Below, piece by piece: positions 13,766 through 20,928 of a DNA stretch of 21,098 nucleotides. A program made the translations under genes and the position numbers. Positions within the stretch are counted from its first letter, which is position 1. The number at the start of each line of letters is the position of its first letter. A model generated the notes under the pieces. That model worked only from the letters and a program-made list of their open reading frames with translations. It was not told the DNA's origin and searched no databases. Source of the DNA: Clostridiales bacterium (GTDB lineage: Bacteria; Bacillota; Clostridia; Christensenellales; CAG-138); the NCBI GenBank assembly GCA_004558525.1, contig SFCQ01000022.1, forward strand, positions 1-21,098, in the 5' to 3' direction.

Positions 13766-14395
13766 ATGAACAACATAATAGCTATTGGCATAGCCGGCGG
13801 CACCGGCTCCGGCAAGACCACGATAACAAAGCTTTTGAGCAGGCGCTTCGGCACAGATGTTTCCGTTATATATCACGACAATTACTACAAAGCGCACAAT
13901 GAGCTTACATATGAAGAGCGCGCAAAGATAAACTACGATTGTCCCGACGCATTTGACACCGATCTGCTTATAAAAGACCTTATAACGCTTAAAAACGGCG
14001 GCGATGTGCTCTGCCCCGTATATGATTACACCGTGCATAACCGTTCTGAAGAGACCGTGCTTGTAAAAAGCGCGCCGGTAATAATAGTAGAAGGCATACT
14101 GCTGCTGCAAAACGAGGAGCTTAGGAGCCTTCTTGATATGAAGATATTCGTCGATACCGATGCGGACGTGCGCATACTCAGGCGGATAATGAGAGACGTT
14201 AAGGAAAGGAAACGCAGTTTGGACAGCGTGGTGGAGCAATATCTTGCCACGGTGAAGCCAATGCATGAGATGTATGTTGAGCCTTCCAAGCGCTATGCCG
14301 ATATAATAATCCCCGAAGGCGGCCACAACCTTGTCGCGGTGGATATGCTTATGGAGCGCATAAACGCGCACATACACATAGCAGGCAAATGCTGA
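13766..14395 (+). CDS. udk: Uridine/cytidine kinase
   Basis: The product is a 209-aa cytoplasmic P-loop kinase that phosphorylates uridine or cytidine in pyrimidine salvage. The nucleotide loop GGTGSGKTT is at 11-19. The substrate region YHDNYYKAHNELTYEERAK with NYDCPDAFD follows the standard Udk pattern, as do VYDYTVHNR, VIIVEGILLL and FVDTDADVRILRRI. Length matches the family. GGAGG lies seven or eight bases before the ATG. It stands alone, with its own promoter and a hairpin terminator eight bases or so past the stop. Confidence 0.95.
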   Translation: MNNIIAIGIAGGTGSGKTTITKLLSRRFGTDVSVIYHDNYYKAHNELTYEERAKINYDCPDAFDTDLLIKDLITLKNGGDVLCPVYDYTVHNRSEETVLVKSAPVIIVEGILLLQNEELRSLLDMKIFVDTDADVRILRRIMRDVKERKRSLDSVVEQYLATVKPMHEMYVEPSKRYADIIIPEGGHNLVAVDMLMERINAHIHIAGKC

Positions 14396-14402
14396 TCATT
14401 AG

Positions 14403-14425
14403 TAAAAGCGGCCATAGGGCCGCTT
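14403..14425 (+). terminator. udk terminator hairpin
   Basis: AAGCGGCC / GGCCGCTT with an ATAG loop. The same 23-base unit recurs at 14624-14646. Little T-run follows here, but the dispersed palindrome lies a few bases on and adds one. Confidence 0.65.
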
Positions 14426-14431
14426 GAGAAT

Positions 14432-14463
14432 GTCGAAAAAGTGGCTGAACGCAACTTTTTCGA
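14432..14463. terminator. Dispersed palindrome copy 3
   Basis: TCGAAAAAGTGGC and GCAACTTTTTCGA form a 13-bp stem with one mismatch. It belongs to the same family as the copies at 9055, 12961 and 20863 and closely follows the udk hairpin. Confidence 0.75.
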
Positions 14464-14470
14464 GTTTTCA

Positions 14471-14620
14471 CGGGTTTTGCCTCTCGCTAATGCTCACGGG
14501 CGGCAAAACCCGCAAGGCACGAAAACCTAAAGGTTTTCATCCGTTCTGACGTGCATGCCGTCAGAGCCGGAATAAAGCTTAAGGGGCTGCCGCCCCTTAA
14601 CAACCCCGGGGTTTTTCGAC
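14471..14620. repeat. Noncoding array of hairpins
   Basis: Four stems follow each other: CGGGTTTTGCC / GGCAAAACCCG (14471-14512), GAAAACC / GGTTTTC (14521-14538), CTGACG / CGTCAG (14546-14564) and TTAAGGGGC / GCCCCTTAA (14579-14600). CCCCGGGG and TTTTTCGAC, the latter like one arm of the dispersed palindrome, come next. No coding frame is supported. It may be an accumulation of repeat elements or a small structured RNA. Confidence 0.6.
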
Positions 14621-14624
14621 AGGT

Positions 14625-14648
14625 AAAAGCGGCCATAGGGCCGCTTTT
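14625..14648. terminator. Bidirectional terminator, zinc-ribbon gene
   Basis: AAAAGCGGCC / GGCCGCTTTT forms a 10-bp stem around ATAG with T on both strands. It lies about 20 bases past the stop of the minus-strand zinc-ribbon gene and repeats the udk terminator. Confidence 0.8.
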
Positions 14649-14669
14649 ATATTTGTATAAGGCTTTATT

Positions 14670-15218
14670 TTATTCTACCTTTGTTCCGCACTCGCCGCAG
14701 AACCTTGCCTCGGGGTCAAGCTGCGCGCCGCAGTTTGGGCAATACCTGTTCATCACAGGCTCCGGAGCGGGCTCGGGCTTAGGCTCGGGCGCCTTTGTGC
14801 CGCACTCTGGGCAGAACTTAGCCGTTCCGGGCAGCGCGTTGCCGCAGTTTGGGCATATTACGGGGCCGGCAGGGGCCGCGGCGCTTGCAGCGGCGGCCGC
14901 TTCGGCAGCCTGCTTAGCCTCAAGCTCGGCCTTACGCTTTTCGGCAGCCTCGTGTATGGCGGCTATCTCAGCCTCAAAGCCGGCTATGTTCGCCGCCGCC
15001 AGCTCAAGCTTTTTGCATATTTCCTCAGCTTCGGGCGCAGGAGCTACGGTCTTGGCGGATATGAGCTGCCAATATACCTCGCCCAGCTCGCGTGCAAAAT
15101 CGCGCATCTGGCTCTGCTCATTTGCTATTTTGGAATTGAGCTTGCTTATCTCGATTGAATCGTTCGCCTTATCGGCTGTGCTTTTTGCAAAGTCGTTTAC
15201 CTTTTCAAAAAATGCCAT
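14670..15218 (-). CDS. Coiled-coil protein with two C-terminal zinc ribbons
   Basis: The product is 182 aa, with GGGAGG eight bases before the ATG. Residues 1-110 are helical and charged, with Ala-rich heptad-like stretches that suggest coiled coil. Two zinc ribbons follow: C122, C125, C136, C139 and C160, C163, C174, C177, each of the form CPNCG then FCxECG, joined by a Pro/Glu-rich linker. Such proteins are common in Firmicutes; their partners are usually unknown, and no enzyme motif is present. It forms a single-gene unit with its own promoter and terminator. I cannot assign a process. Confidence 0.88.
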   Translation of the reverse strand: MAFFEKVNDFAKSTADKANDSIEISKLNSKIANEQSQMRDFARELGEVYWQLISAKTVAPAPEAEEICKKLELAAANIAGFEAEIAAIHEAAEKRKAELEAKQAAEAAAAASAAAPAGPVICPNCGNALPGTAKFCPECGTKAPEPKPEPAPEPVMNRYCPNCGAQLDPEARFCGECGTKVE

Positions 15219-15281
15219 TTCCGTATCCTCCCGTTGTTCTGATTCTGTTTAGATCTTGCTTAGATCTGTTATGTCATTTTG

Positions 15282-15310
15282 ATTATATCAGCACAATGCC
15301 GCGTTGTACA
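15282..15310 (-). promoter_or_regulatory. Promoter of the zinc-ribbon gene
   Basis: On the minus strand TGTACA (15310-15305) and TATAAT (15287-15282) are 17 bases apart, and a TGA gives an extended -10. Two AGATCTAA repeats 11 bp apart (15249-15267) lie just downstream of the expected start site and could be an operator. Confidence 0.75.
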
Positions 15311-15326
15311 CAGTTTAACGCAGTTT

Positions 15327-16601
15327 TTATCTAAGCTTTCCGTCAGAATAAACGGCGTATATATCCCTTATATCGTTTGAATAGATAAGCCTTTCAAACC
15401 TTTCCTGGCAGTTAAGCTCTATCGCGGGGGGAAGATTCGCTTCGTCCAGCACTATCGCCTCAAGCTTTTCACCCTTTTCAAACCCGTGCGAAAGGCCGAA
15501 ATACTCCCTCGGCTTTGCCGACGCGAGCCAAAACGCCTCCGCAACGGTCAGGAACCTTTCCTCATCATTCCTTTCGGCATAATAATACCTTAGCTTGGAT
15601 ACCCTTATCGCCGCCGCGGCAACATGCCTCATTGAAAGATTGTCGCCGCCCGCAATGTCCGAGCCGAGGGCCACGTTTATGTTTTCATTCAGCATATGCC
15701 TTACCGGCGCTATACCCGAATATATATTCGTATTGGAATTGGGGCAGTGCGCCGCCCATACGCCATGCTTCAGCATAGCGTCGCGCTCCGCCTTATCGCT
15801 GTGTACACAGTGCGCCATAACTGTGTTTTTGTTGAACAGGCCGGCCCTTTCATAGGTCTCATAATACCTTGCGCAGTCCGGACAAAGCTCCTTCACCGTG
15901 GCTATCTCCTCAAAGTTCTCGCTAAGGTGCGATTGTACCCTTAGCCCGTACTCCTCCGCTATCCTGCCAAGGCCAAGCAGCATATCGTCCGTACAGCTGG
16001 GCGTGAAGCGCGGGGTCACTATTGGCTTTATCCCCGTGAATCTTGAAAGGCTCTCCTCAACGAACCTTCTTTCCTCATTAAGCCCGTTTTCGGTGGTCTC
16101 AATAAGCTCGTCGGTGGTATACCTGTCCATGCTAACCTTGCCTGCATAGCCCGAAACGCCGGCGCGTTCAAGCTCCTCCATAAGTATAAGGCTCGTATCC
16201 GTATGCACCGAGGAAAACGCGCACACCCTTGTGGTGCCTCTTTCTATAAGCGCATTTGCAAGATGACCATATACCTCCCTTGCAAAGCCCGTATCTATAA
16301 ACCTGGCCTCCGTTCTGAACGTATAATTATATAGCCACTGCATGAGCGGCAGATCCATGCCCAGTCCCAGCATCGCATACTGCGGCGCATGCAGGTGCAT
16401 ATCGCAGAAGGAGGTGGTTATTATCCTCGCGCCATAATCCGTTATTGCTGAATTTTTATACACTTCCGGCAGCCTGTTATATTCGAATATCCCCTGTATG
16501 GTTCCTGAAGCATCGATGATAATAACGTGGTCTTCCCGTATATTGAGCTTGCCACATTCCTCAGCCGTTATTATCGTTCCCCTTATTCCCCTGTACTCCA
16601 T
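15327..16601 (-). CDS. guaD: Guanine deaminase
   Basis: The product is a 424-aa cytoplasmic amidohydrolase that converts guanine to xanthine and ammonia. I use the ATG at 16601-16599 with AGG six bases upstream, not the TTG at 16619. Motifs follow GuaD: DMHLHAPQY with the metal-binding HxH, GMDLPLMQWLYNYTF, TPRFTPSCTDDMLLGLG, QSHLSEN with the third metal His, MAHCVHS, HCPNSNTNIYSGIAPVR and LGSDIAGG with the metal Asp. Length is normal. It is the last gene of an operon with a nucleotidyltransferase (41-base overlap) and a hydantoinase, and no promoter of its own is evident. The product xanthine would feed a xanthine dehydrogenase, which is not in view. Confidence 0.93.
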   Translation of the reverse strand: MEYRGIRGTIITAEECGKLNIREDHVIIIDASGTIQGIFEYNRLPEVYKNSAITDYGARIITTSFCDMHLHAPQYAMLGLGMDLPLMQWLYNYTFRTEARFIDTGFAREVYGHLANALIERGTTRVCAFSSVHTDTSLILMEELERAGVSGYAGKVSMDRYTTDELIETTENGLNEERRFVEESLSRFTGIKPIVTPRFTPSCTDDMLLGLGRIAEEYGLRVQSHLSENFEEIATVKELCPDCARYYETYERAGLFNKNTVMAHCVHSDKAERDAMLKHGVWAAHCPNSNTNIYSGIAPVRHMLNENINVALGSDIAGGDNLSMRHVAAAAIRVSKLRYYYAERNDEERFLTVAEAFWLASAKPREYFGLSHGFEKGEKLEAIVLDEANLPPAIELNCQERFERLIYSNDIRDIYAVYSDGKLR

Positions 16602-17181
16602 CTTTTTCCTGCCTTTCAAGCTTTATCCAATCCTCGGCCGTATCTATATCCATAAGCTCGGCCTCGTTTTCCAACTGATACAGTATAAGCTTATCCTCAT
16701 GCCTCGCCATCACGGCGCCGCCGCCCCTTTCACCCTTCAAGGTGCTCAGCTCGGCAAAGTAGCATTTGGGGAATATCACGGGATTGCCCCTTCTGTCCCC
16801 CTTTCCCATGGCGACTATGTTGTCGCTGTGCTTTATAAAATGCTCTATTTCCAATGCTACGCTGCGCCTTGTCAGAAGCGGCTGATCCGCCACCATGAAC
16901 ATCGCCGCATCGGCCCCGTCAAGAGCCTCAAGCCCAAGCCTTATCGTCCTCGGCGGCCCATCCTCCGGCTTATCGTTCAGCACGCTTATGAAGCCCCTTT
17001 TTTCAGCCTCGTCCAGTATCTCCTTTTTTCCGGAGACCACCGCCACGCGCCAAAGCTTATCCCCGGGCAGCGCATCGAGCGCATATTCAAACATGGGCCT
17101 TGAGTAAAACAGCTTTGTCAGCTTGCTTTCTCCAAATCTTGTGGAGGCCCCGGCCGCCATAACCACACAGGCTATTTTCAT
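16561..17181 (-). CDS. MobA/MocA-like nucleotidyltransferase
   Basis: The product is 206 aa. The N-terminal nucleotide-binding signature is VVMAAGASTRFGESK, and MVADQPLLT provides the metal-binding Asp. The later RRGNPVIFPKCYF and GERGGGAVM match molybdenum-cofactor cytidylyl/guanylyl transferases, which attach CMP or GMP to molybdopterin. The segment GPPRTIRLGL replaces the more usual GxSxSLRxGL, so substrate choice is uncertain. It overlaps the upstream hydantoinase by four bases (ATGA) and the downstream guanine deaminase by 41. The context resembles purine-hydroxylase clusters in which a MocA matures the hydroxylase, hence my tentative reading as MocA-like. Confidence 0.82.
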   Translation of the reverse strand: MKIACVVMAAGASTRFGESKLTKLFYSRPMFEYALDALPGDKLWRVAVVSGKKEILDEAEKRGFISVLNDKPEDGPPRTIRLGLEALDGADAAMFMVADQPLLTRRSVALEIEHFIKHSDNIVAMGKGDRRGNPVIFPKCYFAELSTLKGERGGGAVMARHEDKLILYQLENEAELMDIDTAEDWIKLERQEKDGVQGNKGNDNNG

Positions 17182-18539
17182 CTTATCTTATTGTGACCCT
17201 TTCTGCGTATATATTTGCCGCGATGCTCGCCTATAAGCTTGCCGTTGCTCACCACCAGCTCACCGTTAAGGAAAACCTCCCTCGCGCCGCCCTTTACCTC
17301 AAAGCCGGCAAACGGTGAATTGTCGCAGTTATGCTCGCCGTCGGTATCGGATATGGTCCTTGTTATCGAGCCATCCCATATCACTATGTCGGCGGCAAAG
17401 TCCTTGGCTATCCTGCCCCTTCCTTCAAGGCCGAATACAGCCGCCGCGTTGCCGCTCATAAGCGCAGAGAACCGCTGCATGTTCATTCTGCCCGCAAGCA
17501 CGCCGTATGTATACATCAGCTCTCCGCGCCACCTTACGCCCGCGCCGCCGTTTGGTATTTGTGAAAAGTCCTTTGCCGCAAGCTTCTGCGCCATGGTGAA
17601 GGAGCAATGGTCCGTGCCTATGGTATCTATATCGCCCGATGCGCATGCCGCAAGCAGCGCCTTGTTGTCCTCCGGCGTTCTTAACGGCGGGCTCATAACG
17701 TATTTCGCGCCGTCCGGCTCCTTGTATCTTTCATCGTCAAGCAGCAGATACTGCGGGCAGGTCTCAAGGTATACCTCCTGTCCGCGTTTGCGCGCCCTCA
17801 TAGCCTCCTCAAGCCCTTCCCTTGTCGAAAGATGCACTACATACGCCGGCGCGTCCGCAAGCCTGGCTATGCGCATGTAGCGGGCCACAGCCTCGGCCTC
17901 TATATCGTTTGGCCTTGAAAGCGGGTGTCCCTCCGGCCCGAGTATGCCCTTCGCCTTTACCTCTTGCGCTATTTTAAGCAGCGTATCCCAGTTTTCGCAA
18001 TGCACGCCTATTATGGCGTTCTGCTTTTTTGCGGCCTTCAGCGCGCAATACAGGCTGCCGTCGTCCACGCGCAGGGCGTCGTACACCATGTACATCTTAT
18101 ATGAAGTTACGCCCTCCCTGGTCATATCCTCCATTTCGGCTTCAACGCCCTTGTCCCATCTGGCTATTGCCATGTGGAAGCCGTAGTTGCAGTTGGAGCC
18201 CTTCGCCTTGTCATGCCAAAGCTCCAGCGCCTCCATTAGCGAGCCGTCCCTGTCCTGCGTGGCGAAGTCGAGCACGGTTGTCGTGCCGCCCATTATGGCA
18301 GCCCTGCTGCCCGTAATAAAATCGTCCGCCGTTACGGCGCTGCCCGTATCAAGGTCAAAATGCGTATGCGTATCTATAAATCCCGGCAGCACATAGCAGC
18401 CGGAAGCATCTATTACCTCTGCTCCGGTGGCGTCCAACCCGTCGCCAACATATGTGATCTTTCCGTTTTTTATGATAAGGTCGGCTTCATAGCAGCCGTT
18501 TTTATCCGCAATGCGGCCGTTCTTTATCAAGTAATCCAT
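17178..18539 (-). CDS. hydA: D-hydantoinase / dihydropyrimidinase
   Basis: The product is a 453-aa cytoplasmic cyclic amidohydrolase that opens hydantoin or dihydropyrimidine rings. The first metal motif DTHTHFD gives H58 and H60. The carbamylated lysine is K148 (SYKMYM), and the further ligands are H180 (GVHCEN), H236 (VVHLS) and D310 (GTDHCSF). LETCPQYLLLDD and IPNGGAGV are typical of this group and separate it from allantoinase and dihydroorotase. GGAGG lies seven bases before the ATG. It leads a three-gene operon with a MocA-like protein and guanine deaminase. The true substrate could be a hydantoin from purine breakdown, a dihydropyrimidine or another cyclic amide. Confidence 0.92.
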   Translation of the reverse strand: MDYLIKNGRIADKNGCYEADLIIKNGKITYVGDGLDATGAEVIDASGCYVLPGFIDTHTHFDLDTGSAVTADDFITGSRAAIMGGTTTVLDFATQDRDGSLMEALELWHDKAKGSNCNYGFHMAIARWDKGVEAEMEDMTREGVTSYKMYMVYDALRVDDGSLYCALKAAKKQNAIIGVHCENWDTLLKIAQEVKAKGILGPEGHPLSRPNDIEAEAVARYMRIARLADAPAYVVHLSTREGLEEAMRARKRGQEVYLETCPQYLLLDDERYKEPDGAKYVMSPPLRTPEDNKALLAACASGDIDTIGTDHCSFTMAQKLAAKDFSQIPNGGAGVRWRGELMYTYGVLAGRMNMQRFSALMSGNAAAVFGLEGRGRIAKDFAADIVIWDGSITRTISDTDGEHNCDNSPFAGFEVKGGAREVFLNGELVVSNGKLIGEHRGKYIRRKGHNKIR

Positions 18540-18596
18540 AGCTCTGCCTCCTGACCGTTATAATATTATTTGAAATGATTTTGCTTGCTGATTATA

Positions 18597-18625
18597 ATTA
18601 TATATGTTTTTTACTCTAATCACAA
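18597..18625 (-). promoter_or_regulatory. Promoter of the hydantoinase operon
   Basis: On the minus strand TTGTGA (18625-18620) and TATAAT (18602-18597) are 17 bases apart. An adjacent overlapping TATAAT gives a second possible -10. The leader is about 50 bases. Confidence 0.7.
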
Positions 18626-18643
18626 TACAGCAGGCTTTATTTA

Positions 18644-18652
18644 TGGTATACT
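18644..18652 (+). promoter_or_regulatory. Extended -10 promoter of the SGNH hydrolase gene
   Basis: TGGTATACT is an extended -10 match with only a weak -35 (AATACA at 18624-18629). The leader would be about 28 bases and holds GGAG. It is divergent from the hydantoinase promoter 20 bases away, so shared control is possible. Confidence 0.55.
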
Positions 18653-18686
18653 GTTTATCAACGCGAAAAGGAGCGGATATTGCATA

Positions 18687-19316
18687 ATGAAAAATATTCT
18701 TTGCTATGGCGACTCTAACACATGGGGTTACATTCCCGGCGGGCGCGGCCGCTATGCGCACGATGTGCGCTGGACGGGCGTTGCCGCGGCTATGCTCGGC
18801 GATGATTACCGCATAATAGAAGAAGGGCTCAACGGGCGCACTACGGTGTTCGATGTTCCGTTCGATCCCGAGCTTAACGGCAAAAAGCATTTTATGTGCA
18901 GCCTTATGAGCCATGCTCCGCTCGATCTTGTTATTATAATGCTCGGAACCAACGACCTTATGTATGGGCATACGGCGTGGGAGGCGAGCCGCGGCTGCGT
19001 GTCGCTTATAAAAACGGCCCTGAACAGCGCGCTCCAGTTTGCTGCCGCCAAGCCTGAGGTGCTGCTGCTCGCGCCCATACTAATAGGTAAAAACATAGCC
19101 GATATAGACCAAAGCCCGCTTGCGCTGTCAGGCCGCGCTGAATCTAAAAAGTTCGCCGCGCTTTATGAGGCTGCGGCGTTGCGCTTCGGCACGGGCTTCC
19201 TCGACGCGGCAAAGTATGCGGAGCCTTCCTGCATAGACTGCGAGCATATGGAGGCGGACGGTCACAGGCGGCTTGGCGAGGCTGTAGCCATAAAAATCAG
19301 GGAAATGCTCGGCTAA
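18687..19316 (+). CDS. SGNH/GDSL-family hydrolase
   Basis: The product is 209 aa from the ATG at 18687. AAAAGGAG lies about a dozen bases upstream; earlier in-frame starts lie upstream of the promoter and are rejected. Block I is CYGDSNTWG with nucleophile Ser10, block II GLNGRTT has Gly50, block III LGTNDL has Asn89, and block V DCEHMEADGH has Asp184 and His187. The set is complete, so the enzyme should be an active esterase or lipase-like hydrolase. No signal peptide is seen, so it is probably cytoplasmic. It resembles the arylesterase-type subgroup. The gene is followed after 51 bases by a serine hydrolase gene, probably in the same transcript. Confidence 0.92.
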   Translation: MKNILCYGDSNTWGYIPGGRGRYAHDVRWTGVAAAMLGDDYRIIEEGLNGRTTVFDVPFDPELNGKKHFMCSLMSHAPLDLVIIMLGTNDLMYGHTAWEASRGCVSLIKTALNSALQFAAAKPEVLLLAPILIGKNIADIDQSPLALSGRAESKKFAALYEAAALRFGTGFLDAAKYAEPSCIDCEHMEADGHRRLGEAVAIKIREMLG

Positions 19317-19367
19317 GCGCCGAAGCAATCACATAACATAGCATTTTACTTCAGGAGGACGATACGC

Positions 19368-20834
19368 ATGAACTACGATCTTAAGGCGCTTGACGCTCTG
19401 CTTGCCGAAAGGATCAGGCAAAAGGACCTGCCCGGCGTAAGCTGCGCCATATACGGGCCTGACGGCGTTATATTCGAAAAGGGCTACGGCTTTGGCGATA
19501 TGGAGCATAAGCGCCCCATAGACGAAAATACCGTGTTCGGCATAGCGAGCATGAGCAAATCCACCTCAACGCTTGCTCTTGCCATTCTGGAGGCTGAGGG
19601 CAGGTTCAGCTTTGAAGACCCTGTGGTCAAATACATACCCTCCTTCCGTATACCTGGCAATCCTGCTGATACGGTGCTTGTAAAGCACCTTGCCATGCAC
19701 ACGGCAGGCATACCGCCCATGGAGCCGCTTGAATGGTCCATAGCCATGAACAGCGTGGATCGTTTCCCGAACCTTACCGAGGAAAACGTAGGCAAAAAGA
19801 GCTACGCCGCCATAGACGAAAGCGACAAGTGGGCGCTTGAGATGCGCCGCACGTCGCCAAACCAGATGGACAAGATAGAGCAGGTTATAGATTACATAGC
19901 CAACTGCAGCTATAAGACCATCGGCGCGCCTGGCGAATACATGAGCTATTCCAACGAAGGCTATGCCGTTATATCCTATATCGTAGACGCGGCCGCCGGC
20001 ATGCCGCTTGAGCAGTTTTTGAACGAGCGCGTATTCGGGCCTATGGGCATGACGAGGACCGTGCTTGACCTTGACGGCTCCGAAGCTAAAAAGATAGCCT
20101 CCGACGGCAACATAACCAGCCTTTTTGAAGAGGTTGATGGCCGGAAGGTAGCGGACGATTGCTGGAGCATACTGCCGCCCTTCCGCGCCTGCGCCTGCGT
20201 AAAAAGCACCGCGCACGACATGGCCCGCTATTATAGCTGCATAGGCAACGGCGGCGTAATAGACGGCAAGCAGGTGATACCCGCCAGAGCGGCGGAGATA
20301 ATGGTAGGCGCGGGCTTTGCGGAGCAGGAAAAGCCCATATATTGCTTTGGCCTCAACAAGCGCACCTGCCATGGCCACGTTATATGCGAGCATTCCGGCG
20401 GCCTGCACGGCGTATCCACGCACGGCGGCTTCCTTAAGGGAGAGGGCTACGGCTTTGCGGCGCTGTGCAATCAGGGCGATTGCGACACGGAGGAGCTTTG
20501 CTGGATAATGTCCAACATGCTTATGGACAGGCCTCTTGAAGAGAGTCAGCGCTGGCTGCACCCCGTTGGCCGCGAGTTCTCAGAGCCTCAGGCGCTTACC
20601 GGCACATACATCTGCCATGAGGGCATGCCTTCCGAAATGACCGTTTACGTCACCGATAACGGCAAGATTGAGGCAAACACGCAGCTTGGCGTGATGCAGC
20701 TTGAATACTGCGGCGAAAGCTGGTTCCAGGGCTTCCGCAACGGCGAAACAGCCAGCCGCTGCCGCTTCCTTGTGCGCGACGGCAAGGCCTGGGGCGTAAT
20801 GGTATATACAAGGGTCTGGGAAAGGAAGGAATAA
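19368..20834 (+). CDS. Class-C beta-lactamase-fold serine hydrolase
   Basis: The product is 488 aa, with AGGAGG nine bases before the ATG. The catalytic SxxK is S61-M-S-K64. The YxN motif is Y194-S-N196, and the third motif is H342-S-G344 in place of KTG, as in many esterases, D-aminopeptidases and amidases of this fold. A C-terminal beta-rich domain follows from about residue 400. No signal peptide or lipobox is present, so it acts in the cytoplasm and is unlikely to be a drug-resistance beta-lactamase. Its position beside a GDSL hydrolase and opposite a hydantoinase suggests small-molecule amide or ester cleavage, possibly of D-amino acid derivatives; this is inference. Confidence 0.9.
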   Translation: MNYDLKALDALLAERIRQKDLPGVSCAIYGPDGVIFEKGYGFGDMEHKRPIDENTVFGIASMSKSTSTLALAILEAEGRFSFEDPVVKYIPSFRIPGNPADTVLVKHLAMHTAGIPPMEPLEWSIAMNSVDRFPNLTEENVGKKSYAAIDESDKWALEMRRTSPNQMDKIEQVIDYIANCSYKTIGAPGEYMSYSNEGYAVISYIVDAAAGMPLEQFLNERVFGPMGMTRTVLDLDGSEAKKIASDGNITSLFEEVDGRKVADDCWSILPPFRACACVKSTAHDMARYYSCIGNGGVIDGKQVIPARAAEIMVGAGFAEQEKPIYCFGLNKRTCHGHVICEHSGGLHGVSTHGGFLKGEGYGFAALCNQGDCDTEELCWIMSNMLMDRPLEESQRWLHPVGREFSEPQALTGTYICHEGMPSEMTVYVTDNGKIEANTQLGVMQLEYCGESWFQGFRNGETASRCRFLVRDGKAWGVMVYTRVWERKE

Positions 20835-20862
20835 CTGTATTTTCAACAATATAAAACAAAGC

Positions 20863-20893
20863 TCGAAAAAGTGGCGTTCAGCCACTTTTTCGA
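20863..20893. terminator. Dispersed palindrome copy 4
   Basis: TCGAAAAAGTGGC and GCCACTTTTTCGA form a perfect 13-bp stem around GTTCA. It lies 28 bases after the serine-hydrolase stop. The flank CGACGCTC is shared with copy 1. Confidence 0.85.
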
Positions 20894-20900
20894 CGCTCCC

Positions 20901-20928
20901 AGAGCGGATACGATAGCCGCTCTTTTTT
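20901..20928 (+). terminator. Second, tandem intrinsic terminator
   Basis: AGAGCGG (20901-20907) pairs with CCGCTCT (20917-20923) and is followed by TTTTT. It backs up the palindrome immediately upstream. Confidence 0.85.

Noticed and set aside
19566..20561. 331-codon minus-strand frame opposite the serine hydrolase
   Set aside because: It is a shadow of a gene with intact SxxK, YxN and HSG motifs.
19368..20834. Antibiotic-resistance beta-lactamase
   Set aside because: There is no signal peptide, and HSG replaces KTG. This fits the broader cytosolic serine hydrolase group better.
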